A stretch of 64,000 nucleotides of DNA from Phoronis australis (GCA_002633005.1 NMRA01000117.1:567653-631652); one strand, 5' to 3'; counted from the first letter of the stretch, positions 22,001 to 34,263 are shown. Notes: a model not told the origin generated them from the letters alone. A program made the numbers and translations.

Positions 22001-25000
22001 ACCCGTCACGTTCACGTTAAACTTGATCCAACCCGAATTGGTGCTGACGTTCATCGGGGAAACAAAGGTGACTGAAAAAATATAGCTATTATCATGGTTA
22101 TGACTCTTCATAAATGGAGGGGATAATGTTTCCTTTAACCCGTTCTGTATAATTTATTATTCCAACCAGATACTGACCTAATGGAAAAGATGCATATTCC
22201 GGGTAGGCATATTTTGACCGACCTAATGGAAAAAATGCATATTCCGGGTAGGCATATTTTGACCGACCTAATGGAAAACATGCATGTTCCGGGTAGGCAT
22301 ATTTTGATACAATTGATTGCTCACGAAGACGGAACTCACGTTAGGAAATACTGCCAACGAATTCTTAAAATATCTTTGAGGTGGTGATGTAGTATAATTG
22401 TTTCTAATTTCTACTGGTCTATTTACACCTATCTCAGGTAGCACATTTAAGTTGGCAACTGAGACCTATCGGTAGGTCATTTCTCTGGCCGCCAGTAATT
22501 GTCTAGTGATTAGCCAGAGTGATGTATTAACAACTAGAAGACACCAGGTTCAAACCCTGTCGTACACCAGACAGAGCAAAGAGCCCAAGTGCCCACCACG
22601 AGTGTACCCATTCTTTGTCCTCTAAGAACACTGTAACATCTGAAGATGACCGGAGAAATGGCCGAACGAAACGTCGTGCCAATGTAAATAGGCTGGAGGT
22701 GGGTGTAAAGCAATTTTAATGTCATAGACAACATACTGGCTGGAATGCAATAATAACACTTCACTTACTGTCGCCCATCTCCATCCATTTTGTCACCTGA
22801 GTTTTGTCGTGTGACGTCACATAATGCAAGGGAACAAACCACTTATACCTGTGGAAATGAGGTTAGACCAGTGATCACGGTTATAGATGTTTGGTAGAAC
22901 TGTTGTAGACTTTGAAAATCACATTTCAGTTTGCAATATAACACTTTTTACATGTCCACCTCACTACACGTTGTGTCCTACTTCAGCTTTCAAAAGGAAT
23001 CAAAACATATTATTTACCTATTGTTAATGCAACGCCAAGTAATTCATTGGTAATATTTTTGTTACGTTGCAAACAAATGATTACCAAATCGACATTTTCA
23101 AAAGCTCGGATAACCTAAGTGCAAACAATGGATACTTTTTCAATTCTTGCATGATATCTACATTGTACAAATTTAACTAGTCAAAGATTAAATTTTTATT
23201 AACGTTAATTTCAAAGTAAAATTTCACTTGTTAGCCATATCTTGTGCTCGACAGATGATAATTTATCGTGTAAAATTGAATGGTCTATCAATGAAAGCAC
23301 TCTACCCTGACGCAACTTAATTTTGTAATGGATCATATTTTAATGAATTATATTCTTAATTATATTATAACTTATACATGTTTGGTTTGTGGTTTAATGA
23401 TATTAATATTCTGTATCTTAAAGCGGCTATAAACCCACCTTACATAAGAAAACCTCTATGCAGACCATTTACAGTTACAAAATTGGAATGAACTTTTTCC
23501 TTAGTCAAAAAGTACGTGATTTCAGGGGTTAGAAAGAACTGACAGACCATTAGACTACGGCAAGGCTGCACAAGCTGGCTTGTCACGGCCTGCACTAACC
23601 ATTAGACTATGGCAAGGCTGCACCAGTTGGCTTGTCACGGCCTCCACTAACCATTAGCCTATGGCAAGGCTGCACAAGCTGGCTTGTCACGGCGTGCACT
23701 AACCATTAGACTATGGCAAGGCTGCATCAGTTGACTTGTCATGGCCTGCAGTTATTTTATGCTCCACGCATGCTAGTAGGCCTAGTTATACATGGCCCTA
23801 AGAGGTATTATTTCGAGGATCCCTGTGAGGTCCCACGAAGACGCCCAAAAAGTGGTCACGCCTCCCAGAAGGTCACTGAGTTAAAGGTCAATGAGGAGTC
23901 GTCGCCATTTTGCATGTGAGGACGTGTCGTCATTAAATTGTTTTACGTCATGATCTAAAAATAGATGGACGGAAAAAAAGTGTCACTTGAACAGTATCTG
24001 GTGATGCTTATGAGTATGGTTTGATTCCACACAAACAATAGTGGTTTTCTATATTTAATATATATTTATTAAACAAACAAGACGATCAATACAGATTTAC
24101 ACTCAGAACAAATCGACGGCAGTAGGCCCTACTACGCTGAGAGGTCACAGCAACCTAATTGGCAAAAAAGCTAAGCCGCATACAAACACAGGTTGGCCAG
24201 CCACGAGGTGGCATACAGGAGAACGTACATGTGCCAAAAATGTGGAAAGAGCTATACGAGGTATTGCACACATGTAATGTTCTGATACATGTCATGAGTT
24301 TTAATACACGTTTTATCAAGACCAGAATGTGAAGAATAGTCATTACATTAAGAAGTCGAAGTTCTCAAAGCGTTTAGTTTTTCAAGTTCATCAGTGTTAA
24401 AACGTTACTGTTCTTCTTCATGCAGTGTTGATGATTGCTGTTTTCGTTTTTTTAGGAGCGACCATAACACAAACGGGCCCACGTGGGCTTGAAAATGCTA
24501 AGTAAGTTATATGCGACCTCTGTAGGAGGAGTTTTTCAAGTTTGCAACAGATCAAAATGCATTGCCAAGGTTACGCGTTTTGTTATTGCCGTTTATTTTC
24601 AACTCATTTCTCACCTCATTAAGTAAAATGTGCGATAGGAGCTAGATTTGAAATCAGACAGAACACTAAACTCGCTCAAAATAGACGTTCGATTACAGCC
24701 GCATGTTCCCACGTAGCTGCACCTGACCTCGTGCGGTAACACCAGCAGAGCGATTAGATTGTTGGAACACGATCAAACCATCCACCACCCGACAGGGTCA
24801 CGTGGTGTTACGGCGGATATCAAGAGGACTTCAAACGTACGTATGGAACATGTGAATCTTAGCGAGGGATAGTCGGATCCAGAAGATTTCGTCCCACGAC
24901 TTTGATGGTTGAATTAGACAGTAGTGTGACTAAATTGTTTACATAAAAGAGACACTATCGGAACGTGACGGTGATTTTGCAGGCACAAAACTTGTTTTTA

Positions 25001-28000
25001 TAAAAACAGGAAATGTACACTTTGATGAAGTACGAACATAGTTGTCCTATCAAGACACCTACACACAGATGAACTCTGCTGGAGCGGATGCAAAAAGTGA
25101 ACGCTCAAGAGTAGAGTATCCCTCACATCAAACGGACAGGCACTGGCCTCTTTTTGGAACCCGAGTACCGAAGAAATAAATCGCAGTTTACCATCCCGAC
25201 AGAAAATCATCTCGTCAAAAGCATTCAAGGCTTGCTGGACAAAATGCAAAGAATACGAGTGGCTTATAACGACATCACCAACAAGGTTCACTTTCGCCTT
25301 CAACTAGGCTCCTACATGCTGAAATCAACTTCAGCGGCAAGCTGACAGACGTGTTAGGATTAACAACATCACTACACACACCTAAACCGGGTGAGCAGGG
25401 TGTTTCCTATGCCTACAAGGTGGTGGACGTCCATCAAGGGTTTTAAATATTCGCTCTACTTATAACCTGCGACCTGTTACAATACGTGGTTGTCGGAGAT
25501 ACACAGTGCACAGTGCTTACGTGAGTAACTACATTCCCGGCATGGGGTGCCATATGCCTGACGGACAGCAAGCGTGGAGAATATTTTGATTCCTATGGTA
25601 CTGTACATTTAATCGAACACATTTGCGATTTTATGCGCCACTGTTTCTTGGAAAGACGTACACCACGAAACGACTTCAAGATACAAACTCTTCAGCTTGC
25701 GGTCAATATTGTATACCATATATTAAAAAAAGTTTTACCTGATGTACTATTGTAGAGGAAAAAGCTTGGAATCTATTGTCAGTATGTTTGCTGATAATTA
25801 AGACCTTAATGACGAAGCCGTGTCTCACTTTGTTCAGTCTTTATAATGCAGTATAATCTTTAGTATGTTCATGTTATTTGTGTTAATACAATCATATAGA
25901 AACAACAACAGTTGTCTGTTTAAGTACAACCGAACAACACAAACATTAAAGTCATCAACCGAACAAGACAAACATTAAAGTCATCAACGGCGTTCTTTAA
26001 TGTAGTGGACAGAGCGTGACGTCCGTAGATGTCAAACATTTTTTTATTTTTATATTTTCAGGTGTAGCATTTCGGCCCGGTCAGGTGTAGCATTTCGGCC
26101 CGGTCAAGATCTGCCACTCAACGTTTGATCGTTTATTTTTGTACAAAATCCATTGTTCTAAATTGCGTCTTAGTGTTGTGTGTTTAATAACTATATAAAA
26201 CCACTATTGTTGTCTGTGTAATACAACCGTATTCATAAAAATCTCTGGATACTGTTCAACTGGTACTTTTTTGTTTTTTCCGTTCATCTATTTTTAGATT
26301 ATGACGTAAAACACTAGGATGACGACACGTCCTCAGGTGCAAAAAATGGCGACGACTCCTCATTGGTTGACCTTCCAGCAGGCGTGACCTTATTCCAGGC
26401 GCCTCCGGGGGACCTCAAAGGAATCCTCGAAATAATACCTCTCAGGGCTATATTATGCTCTCAAGGTCTTGAGGAATAACGAACTGTCAGTTCTTTCCAA
26501 AACCAAGAAATTATTCTTCGTCTGAGTGTGGAACAATGTTAGATCAATTTCATAGCTGCAGAAAGTAGTCTAAATCAACAGTTCACTTCTTGGACGGAAC
26601 GTGGGTTTCGATCCGCTTTAAGACAACAAAATGGAAGTATAATTTGATAGCTAGTACACTGAAATAAGGCCTACCATTACTTTTCCAAGAACGGGATATA
26701 TGGTTGTGGGTTTCGTGAAGAAATCATGTTGATAACATACGGAGCAGTAGGTAACATTGACCAAATATTTTATTTTTGTCGTGAATCGAGGCTGCGTTCT
26801 TAACAGAACAGGTAATTACTCACCCAAATGGAGCGTCATCTGTTTTAACACCACCCTTGTTGTCAGCAAGAAATCTCGACTGTCTGGCTTTAATTGTCCG
26901 TCCTTCATAGGAGATATCTATCACCGGCAGACCCATTTGTCGAGTCCAGGTATTCATTACTTCAGGGACCGGTGGAATTTCCGACAACGCGTTGTACTAC
27001 ATTTCATGAAAGTAGTTTCAATTAATGCATGCAGCTTAGCGACATAAACCCGCCGCGGACTTCAGTGAATAAACAGATTATGGTTAACGCGCACGCGAAT
27101 TTTCCGTGTTTTAATCCAACTGTTCTGTGAAAATCCCCACGTTTGGCCTTGTGACAATTTTCCGTCATTAACTTACTTAATAAACATGAGCCGAAAAAAG
27201 AGTCTCGGTCCTTTTAAGGACTGAAACTTACTAAAAGTAGTAATAATAAAAACATTCTTTGGTCATGAAGACATTCATCAACGAAGCGTATACTAGAAAT
27301 TACGAATATGCGAAAAGCACACTACAGACAGTTGAAATATTTGAAAGAAATGTGTCCACAGGTGTTATGACTAACGCAGCCGCACCTTACCACTGTAATC
27401 TCTTTCCATAGATCTGCAGTCTTCGCATTCTTGTATTTGTGCATCTTTAGATATTTCTGAAATCACAGCATGCAGAAGGCTAGTATGAATTTTTATGCAA
27501 AAGCTTTACAGACGTTAAGTTAACGAACAAATTGTAAATTAACACTATTACGTATTCTTAAGAACGCTGCTAGATTCCAAGTTAACGCCTATAAATGGTT
27601 ACCCTATACTCACACGAATTCCGTTTCTGAAGTTTTCTTTTCCCAGAAATCCTTCCAACATTCTAATTACCGATGATCCCTGCGTAAGAAACTAATTAAT
27701 TATACAAAGTGGCGAAAAACAATTTTTTTCTAAGCATTTTAACAAGTGGTAGATTTATCGTGTGAACACTCAGCTAGTCGGGGGCTTGTTTGCCTGGGCA
27801 TAGTTGAATATTTTCAGGTTAACTATCAAGTCAAGAAATACAACAGACAATTAATTAGTGCAGTACTTATAGCCTGCTTGCGACCGCACGACTTCAGCGT
27901 GTTGTTTCGTACCTTCAAGTAGGAAATCGGTCCAAAAGTTGCCTGTATCTCCTCAGGGTCAGTTGCTTCAGAGACAATAGGATTTGAGTTGACACGAGAG

Positions 28001-31000
28001 TCGTCAACGAACACTCTCTGAACGTCATTGATGACAAACTGTTCTTGCTGTAAACACGAGAGGTTTCTTTGATGTATCGCAAATAATACATGGATATAAA
28101 CAAGAATAATTAGTCTTCTGCCACATGTTGGTCACGGCACGTCTAGTCTGAAAAAATCTCTGCGCGACCGGGGTTCGAACCGCGGAGTTTCTGTTAGCCA
28201 AGCAGATGCTCTAGTCCACGGAGTTATCGGAAATCCAAACAGACTTGATAGAAACCATTTACCCAAACTTGGGAGTGCATGTACACATTTATAATCATGT
28301 TGCTATAAATCATTGCGTTGATATCTTGTAAGCATATATGGAAGAATTTTTTGCAACATTGAAAAACTAAGAGTAACTTAAGACATAAAAATAAGAGTAA
28401 CTTAAGACATAAAAAACATGTAGACGAGAGAAAAGTTTACTGAGAAAAAATTGTCAATTACTATAAGCTGGAGATTACCCTTTTACGGCCCTGGTACGGA
28501 ATTTGGCGTTTGGGACATCTAGTTATTTTAAACAGTAGTATGGCTCACCATTTGAAAAAGTGCTTTCATGAATACGGATATGTAAATCTTGAACCCGAGT
28601 GGCCTCGCAAACATTTTTAAGTCTAGTCTGCACGCCACCTGTTGATGAGCAGGTTCTAGCTCAACGTGTCTGGCGGGGCTAACCCACCACTAAATTTGTC
28701 TGGCAGTGTTCATTCGTGATACCTGGTCTCAGGGTGAATATTATGCAACTAGTTTCAGGTGGTTACCTCTTGGATTGATCTAGCTCAATTTTTTACCTTG
28801 TTTATAACTGTCTGGCTGATACTCCCCACCACTGAAATTGTCTGGCAGCCAGTGATCAATTTTGATACAGTGAATTACATGGTAGGTATCGAAGGCCATT
28901 TGAAGTGGTTACCAGAAAAGTTGATCTAGCCCAATTTTTGAGTGCCATTCTCTTGGCTCCCCTGACCACACCCACCAGAGCGAACCTGCCAGACGACCAT
29001 TTCCAAGCATCAGGATACCCATAGACCACTGTGGTACCAAAGAAGATTGTTTACCTTTTCATGCCCAAAAAAGCTCTGGGATCCCAGTCTAATAGGGAAA
29101 GACCACCACCAACCAAGAACCATAATCACCAACCTGTGACACAGTGAGTATGAGTTTTTAGTTGATTCCTGTTTTTATCTTTCAGTATTGACGCCAATGA
29201 TGCATTAGCAAGTGGCAGAACGGGATTAGTTGAAATCGTCAAAACAGGGTTTAGTATCCTTTTAACAAACGGCAATGAGTTAACTCATATTGATCGCTGA
29301 GTGTGTTGTTGGGCCTGATCTCTACTCACGGAAATGAACTTTTTTTACCAAAGTTTTCGACATAATGTTCCATCAACTGATTTCGAGGTCATGCTGTTTT
29401 TCCCCGTATTTCTCCAATTTCGCAGCCCGCAGTGAAGGTTTCTCAGGTTACTAGTGATATTTCTGAGTAATTTTGGCAATACGTCATCTGGGCACCACAA
29501 TAAAGTGAAAGTCATTGAAAATGTGCCCCTACACGTCAAAACCATACCACAAGCGTGTAACCGCGTAACGTGCTCAGATCTAAAAACATTTCTACCCGTT
29601 TCTGGTGGCTGCCTCCTCGGGGTTTGTCCCCCAAACAACAATGTCCGCTTGCCCTATAACCAGAAGGTGCGACATTGGCAATGACCAGAAGAGGAGTTGA
29701 AGTGGTGTCGATAGATAAGAATCTGACTTCAGGACAAGAGCTTGGTAAAGTCGGATTAGTTTGTAACTCGAAAATTTTAATGATGACGGATTTTAAGAGA
29801 TTCAAGCTTTAATTTCTTTAGTAGAATTGAGGGCTGCTTCGGCTGGTCAGAAATGACCAATTGACCAAAAATTGTTCCAGGGACACAAATATCTAAAGTA
29901 TAAAGTAGGGCTTACGAAATTAGAAAGCAATCAGCCAGCAAATTGTGTATGTTTGACTTACCGAAATTTTCAGATAGAATTTTTACCGATGAGTATTTCG
30001 TTCAAAGCAGGCAATCAACGACAAGCGAACAGAAGCGCATTACTTATTGGGGTTTATTGTGGTATTTATATTGTAGTAAGTACCTTTCGCGTACACTTAA
30101 CACACTAATGTTGGCCTACATAGTAGACTTACCATATTCCAGTTTGGCTCCACAAAGTCCACGCCTTTATACTCCATAAAGCTGGCGAAACCTTCATTCA
30201 ACCATAAATCATCCCACCAGTCCATGGTTACTATGTTTCCGAACCACTTGAACAAAATTGACCACGTGACTTCAATTAGCGCTTCAAAATCCAAAAATTG
30301 TGCGCCATTTTTTGGTCTTCTGGGCATAAGAATTATGAATGAGAAGGACTGTATCCACCAAATGGGGAAATGATGTTGCACGACAAATGAAACGAAACAA
30401 ATATGATAGTGTAACGTTTCTAGCACTGCTGTCTTTACATAAGCAGTAAAAGATCATGTGCAGACCTCCATCAGTCATTCTCACACCAAAACCTGTGGTT
30501 GAGTGTGCCTAGCGAACACAGAATTATAGTGAATTTCTCGACGAAAATAGCAACGTCGGGAAGAAACACTGTCTGTAATTCGGTGGAATTCACAGACACG
30601 TAAAACCTTTCAATCTTCAACACTGACAATAGTAAACGGAGCGGATCGAGGATCGATCACATCACCAGAGGGGGAATGCCAAATATTTGAAACATTACAA
30701 ATTAAAACTGAGCAGGTGCAGGGGGTCAGAAACCTCCCCTGTATATATGCCTGATTATTACACATGTCTCATTAATTTAATTACCTGATGGGCTAGCTCG
30801 TGCGCCACTACCTCGGCAATGCGTTGTTTGTTACGAGTGGACACTTCCTGTTGAATGTAGAGAAGATTGTTTTCTCGGAAAGTTATGGCTCCCCAGTGCT
30901 CCATGGCACCCGATGAGTAGTCCGGCAAGCCAATCAGGTCTGGCAATAACAGGGTTGATATCAGTGACCAGGGAGATAACGGGTTCATTTAAAATTGTAC

Positions 31001-33690
31001 AAGAAGTTCCATTTGTATGCATACAGACATTTGAGGTTATGAACCACAATTATGCTTTTTATTTGTTGTTTCTCATATACAGATCCTCAAGATATTCTTC
31101 CCATGTATTTCATGTGTATTTTCTTCTTACGGAGTTGTCTGCCTCTGTGTTTTGTTTTTCACCGAAAGAAAGATAAATTTTCATCAGAAAGGGGAGCACC
31201 TACAAGGAAATTAAAATGTGAGTTTCGAAAAACCCAGTAGCACAAGCTACTGACCTGCTAAGTAATCTACATGTCAATTTAAGTTGCGATGACCTTTCGG
31301 TACGATGCAAAAGGCAAACGTTGCCATTTCTAAGTATACCTATACCCCAGCGCAAGTTCTTAGATTAGTATTAAGATCTAAATCATCCTCGACTCCGCAC
31401 GTTGCTTTTCACTACCACTTTCACTGGTCAATTTTCTTACCTATTTTTGGTAAAGGATATTCCATATCAAAGTATTCTTCAAAACCGTCGAAGACGCCTT
31501 TCCCCACAGCCAAGGCGTAGTCTACCTGATCAACCTTCTCCGGCACGGCATAAACTCGTATCTGGAAACAAATCTAAACTTTTCGGCAGGAGGAGCCAAT
31601 GGTTACTGGAAGTTTTTCTGCCGACAAGTCCGGTTATACCACTTAATGAGCTATATTTATCTCATTGGGTTGTACATTTGGAAAATGTTCAAATACGACG
31701 TCTGGCTCGGAGTGACGAATATACGCTCGCCGGTGCATGGCGGCATGAACTCTTTCATATTTTCGTTAGAAAACTTGTCTTACTGATAAGCGATGTAAAA
31801 TAATGTTCAAATTTCAAACTTACTGGTTTTCCGCTGCGTGTTGCAAGCTCCTTGTAGTCAAAGTCACCTATCACTAAACATACCAAGTAAGTACTCATCG
31901 GAACCGACTTCTGGAATGTTGTTATTGTCATCCCGTCATCACTTGTTTCATAAAACTGTAAGATAGTAAAGAATAAAATATATTTCCGATTTGTTTTCAT
32001 GACAGTAATTAATATCGGAATTTGAGAATTTTGTTTCCAAAATAAGGGGCCCCGACCTCAAATTTGAAACTGAAAGGTTTTAGGCTATTGAGGTTTTTTA
32101 AAATACTACGACATCAATTTCTTCAAAAGGAATAGACATTTAGAAAAAGTTTTAGATTTTTTTCGTTTACATTGGTGAAAAAGAAATTCTACAACACCAT
32201 GTGTGTACAATCAAACTTTTGAAGATGCCAGTTAAAATAAGGAAATATATTGTTTTAAAATTCACGAAATGAATACGAAACAACTTTTGGTTTGTAAACG
32301 GGTTTTGTCTAGCGAAGCTAAGCTGATGTTCCAAACAAATGAGTAGTCAAAAATGATTCCGGTGGTCTGTAACTGTGAGATATTCCATGTATAGACCTAC
32401 CTACCTGCATGGGCATGTTGGACAGAGCCGTGTCATTAGATCTATGTCTCAGCCGAATGGTGAAGGTCGCCTTTAGATTTGGCTCGTCAAAGCAAGGGAA
32501 TGCTCTCCTGGCATCGACAGGCTCGAACTTGTTAGCAGCAAATACTCTATTACGACGAGGGTGAAAATAAAATCAGAATTGGAAATAGTCACGTCATAAA
32601 AATACTATAGGGGAATTTCAAGACTATCGGTATCCTTTAGTCACTATAAACCCTGTTCTGGTGTAAAAAGGATTTTCTTCAAAGGCGTATTTACTCTTCC
32701 AAAGCAAGAGCATCGTGTTTTATCATTTTATCAAGAACTGAAATTGGTTGCAAAACGCCTGAAATTGCTTTGACGACCATACTACACCGGCGGCTGTAAC
32801 AACCAGTCATGTCAAGCAAACTCAATGATCCTGATCTGAAACAGCACTTCTTTAGCTATAAATTATCTCTAATAGGAATAATAACAAGATGTGATCGATT
32901 TTATAGGAGTAAATGGCCTAGATGATTTTTTTCGCAAAAGTTGCGGAGCTCATTGTCCTTAATAGTGGTTAGTAGACCAGTAACGTTTGCCAACACCCCC
33001 CCCCGCGTGCCAAAATTCTGGTTAAGGTAACTTCTTGAGCCAACCGGATAAGAATTCAAATTTCGTAAAACGTATCTAGTTCTATAGCATTTTAATATGC
33101 ACGCACTTTTTCTTTCCAGTAACACTGTTAATGTATTCGCCTCTGTAGAAACCTTCTATACCACGGAGAGTGCCAGTAAAATTCATCTCCAGGATAACAG
33201 TCCTGGCTATAGCTATTGGTTGAAACAGTTCCACGACCCAGAACTGGTTGGGCGCGTATTCAAACGCTCGCTTTATTCCAACGTCCACTTCTGTGTAGGC
33301 ATGATAAAGTTTCGTCGATGTAATGTTCATCAATTTCACATGGACAAGCAAGAACGAGGTAATGTTTTTTACTTCAACTGTGATCCGGACGTTACCAGAA
33401 AACCGTAAATGATCGTTGTAAATATCAGGAAAAAGATAAAGATCATAATGGACTGGAACCACAGAGTCGGGCAGTCGTACATTCAGCCAAGGTCTTTCCT
33501 CCGAGCTCTCTTCTTTCAGTTCAGCGGACGAACCATGAAAGTTTTGAACGACACATCGGCCACCGTACAAACCCACTAATACGCCAACAAGAACAATGGT
33601 CGCTATTACTAATATGGCCGCTACGATGTACTTAGTCTTCCTACTTGGCGCGATCCGTGTAGAACTTAGGCCCAAGTCAGGATGTTCCAT
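16034..33690 (-). CDS. M1 zinc aminopeptidase, type II membrane protein, 19 exons, 946 aa
   Basis: Exons in transcript order: 33107-33690, 32405-32546, 31824-31955, 31441-31561, 30785-30939, 30133-30246, 27913-28047, 27614-27679, 27391-27456, 26824-26996, 22769-22848, 21932-22071, 20693-20896, 20252-20328, 19319-19420, 18240-18410, 17800-17940, 17569-17650, 16034-16189. Phases agree throughout and sum to 2841 nt with stop, a normal length for APN/ENPEP/TRHDE-type enzymes. A 20-residue cytoplasmic tail precedes one membrane helix (21-43). The N-terminal beta domain follows, then GAMEH at 337-341, HELAH at 373-377 and Glu396 as third zinc ligand. The transition-state tyrosine is probably Tyr459. 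The ERAP1-C-like domain fills the C-terminal half. It should remove N-terminal residues from peptides outside the cell. Oddities: His341 replaces the normally invariant Asn of GAMEN; exon 16 appears to end in a GC donor at a triplicated exon edge; a Maverick-like element lies between 22848 and 26824. Specificity not assigned. Confidence 0.95.
16259..16490. mobile_element. MITE-like element with inverted ends
   Basis: The left end (cttttactttcataaaactg...ggattctatttccgtt) matches the reverse complement of the right end (aacgaaaatagaatcctgg...gagatgattttacgag). Related sequence with the same landmarks occurs at 17077-17310 and 50525-50665, and a weaker match at 19850-19945. All are in introns. 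Confidence 0.65.
17077..17310. mobile_element. MITE-like element, same family as 16259-16490
   Basis: Starts cttttactctcataaaatcgg and contains accatcagcgactc, a segment also seen at 50570, and gaaatagaatcctatcacgg near the other end. Confidence 0.55.
18058..18295 (-). repeat. Triplicated exon-intron boundary of aminopeptidase exon 16
   Basis: A unit of about 80-83 bp beginning attattataaa occurs three times, starting near 18058, 18141 and 18221. Each copy carries the reading-frame segment coding NVNDRR and the exon edge. Only the copy at 18221 is continuous with the exon. The other two lie downstream in the intron and have lost the frame context. Confidence 0.85.
18513..18948. mobile_element. 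Long, nearly perfect inverted repeat (foldback element)
   Basis: About 110 bases from 18513 (aaatcggtaaataaatcaac, then cggatgtaataacttccttt) recur inverted up to about 18948 with only a few mismatches and a small indel. They are separated by roughly 200 bases. The high identity suggests a young element. It lies in the aminopeptidase intron between exons 15 and 16. Confidence 0.85.
22170..22310 (+). repeat. Minisatellite, 45-bp unit, 3 copies
   Basis: Unit: gacctaatggaaaagatgca followed by tattccgggtaggcatattt. It lies in the intron between exons at 21932 and 22769. The three copies differ by a few bases. Confidence 0.9.
22500..22690 (+). mobile_element. SINE-like element with a B box and a conserved-looking tail
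   Basis: gtctagtgattagccagagtg (A-box-like) and ggttcaaaccctg (B box) are followed by a body and by ctgaagatgaccggagaaat and gaacgaaacgtcgtgcc. CTGAAGA...CGAAACGTC is a motif common at ends of invertebrate retroelements and resembles a degenerate hammerhead core. No coding capacity. Confidence 0.55.
23555..23740 (+). repeat. Minisatellite, about 61-bp unit, 3-4 copies
   Basis: Unit: accattagactatggcaagg followed by ctgcacaagctggcttgtca. It is inserted within the left inverted end of the Maverick-like element, since matching end sequence continues on both sides. Confidence 0.9.
24700..25035 (+). pseudogene. Remnant of a Maverick-type DNA-packaging ATPase
   Basis: Pieces in shifting frames resemble the FtsK/HerA-like ATPase of these elements. 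There is a Walker-A-like TSCGNT in which the catalytic lysine position reads Asn, a WCYG segment near 24810, and a later segment with [15 protein letters not shown]. Several stops and frame changes make it non-functional. The assignment rests on motif recall without a database search. Confidence 0.55.
25110..25480 (+). pseudogene. Remnant of a Maverick-type structural-protein frame
   Basis: Broken coding sequence with stops and frame changes. A stretch coding [11 protein letters not shown] followed by a VVDVHQGF segment resembles a protein found next to the protease in these elements, possibly a capsid-type protein. Identity is less certain than for the neighbours. Confidence 0.4.
25540..25845 (+). 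pseudogene. Remnant of a Maverick-type cysteine protease
   Basis: One frame reads [12 protein letters not shown], then after a frame change SACGQYC, the expected nucleophile-cysteine region of adenain-like (C5) proteases. Where the catalytic His-Trp would be, the frame reads Ala-Trp after an apparent one-base change. It is broken by stops and not functional. Confidence 0.6.
26040..26110 (+). repeat. Short tandem duplication inside the Maverick-like element
   Basis: tcaggtgtagcatttcggcc is directly duplicated. A similar double copy of acacaaacattaaagtcatc / gacaaacattaaagtcatc lies at about 25935-25990. Confidence 0.8.
28145..28222 (-). repeat. tRNA-like sequence, probably a SINE head or tRNA pseudogene
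   Basis: On the minus strand, tggactagagcatctgcttgg (A box) and ggttcgaaccc (B box) are present, and T-rich sequence follows. The anticodon loop would read GGC. The two ends do not pair into an acceptor stem, so I do not call a working tRNA. Confidence 0.5.
29095..29260 (+). repeat. Dispersed repeat, copy 2 (pair with 10665-10805)
   Basis: Same ordered segments as copy 1 with scattered changes. It is intronic and non-coding. Confidence 0.6.
30785..30939 (-). CDS. M1 aminopeptidase exon 5: substrate-binding and zinc-binding motifs
   Basis: This exon encodes GAMEHWG (residues 337-343) and ends with VVAHELAHQ, giving zinc ligands His373 and His377 and catalytic Glu374. The codon for His341 is CAC; AAC (Asn) would be one base away. 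The next exon (30133-30246) supplies Glu396 in the LWLNEGFA motif. Confidence 0.95.
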
Positions 33691-33818
33691 TGTCGAATGG
33701 TCTCGTAAAGACGGTCAAGCTAATCCGTTTCATTTTATACAGACGTTTTGCTCCGACGAATACGTCGTGCCGTTAGTGTAGTCGAGTCACCTTGAACTAA
33801 TGGCTTCAGACGACCACA

Positions 33819-33826
33819 TTTATATA
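33819..33826 (-). promoter_or_regulatory. Possible TATA box of the aminopeptidase gene
   Basis: TATATAAA on the minus strand, about 130 bases before the ATG at 33690. Transcription would then start near 33790, leaving a 5' UTR of about 100 bases. No reads or cap sites are available. Confidence 0.45.
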
Positions 33827-34257
33827 ATGTATGCTATAATTAATGTCTATCCAAAGATGTACCAGCCTTCAGACCTCTTCTGACTAGTGAATCTAGGACA
33901 TAGTCCGTACAAGACCTAAAACTGTCATGCCGACGGCGTTTTTTGGTCATATCTGTGGATGGTTGCGAATCATCTCAAGCTTCCAAATGAACGATAGTCC
34001 ATTGTTCTCACATGGGAACCTTTTTTAAAATGCATAGAAGCACGTGTAAAGCACGTGTAAAGAGATTGGAATTTAGGCCTAGGTGCCTTGAAACACGCAG
34101 ATAATGGGCAACCACTCTGTTATTGTTCATAATCCTGTTCTTGTAAGACACTATTTTAAAACATGTTGTAAGTTCTCAACTCCATGAAATTAACTTTCAG
34201 TACCCACACTGAAATATCACAACATGATAAAAAAGTCCAGCTCATTAGTTAAAAAAC

Positions 34258-34263
34258 TTTATT
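34258..34263 (-). terminator. Poly(A) signal of the FKBP11-like gene
   Basis: AATAAA on the minus strand, about 100 bases after the stop codon at 34365. Between this point and the aminopeptidase start (33690) about 560 bases hold only that gene's promoter. Confidence 0.7.

Larger units (their letters stand above)
23520..26545 (+). mobile_element. Decayed, internally deleted Maverick/Polinton-like element with long inverted ends
   Basis: The left end (about 23520-24085) and right end (about 26165-26545) are inverted copies. Shared landmarks include gaggtattatttcgagga, aatgaggagtcgtcgccatt, cgtgtcgtcat and caatagtggtttt. A 61-bp minisatellite (23555-23735) interrupts the left end. Between the ends lie broken remnants of a packaging ATPase, an unassigned capsid-type frame and an adenovirus-type cysteine protease, all on the plus strand. 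The element is far shorter than the usual 15-20 kb; no polymerase or integrase remnant was found. It sits in one intron of the aminopeptidase gene. Confidence 0.75.

Noticed and set aside
22640-22680. Second hammerhead ribozyme (ctgaagatgaccgg...cgaaacgtc)
   Set aside because: The part that should form helix II does not pair well; kept only as a retroelement tail motif.
28145-28222. Working tRNA-Ala gene
   Set aside because: A and B boxes are good but no acceptor stem forms.
29345-29641. 98-codon minus-strand frame as a gene
   Set aside because: It overlaps open frames on the other strand, has no domain, and lies inside an aminopeptidase intron.
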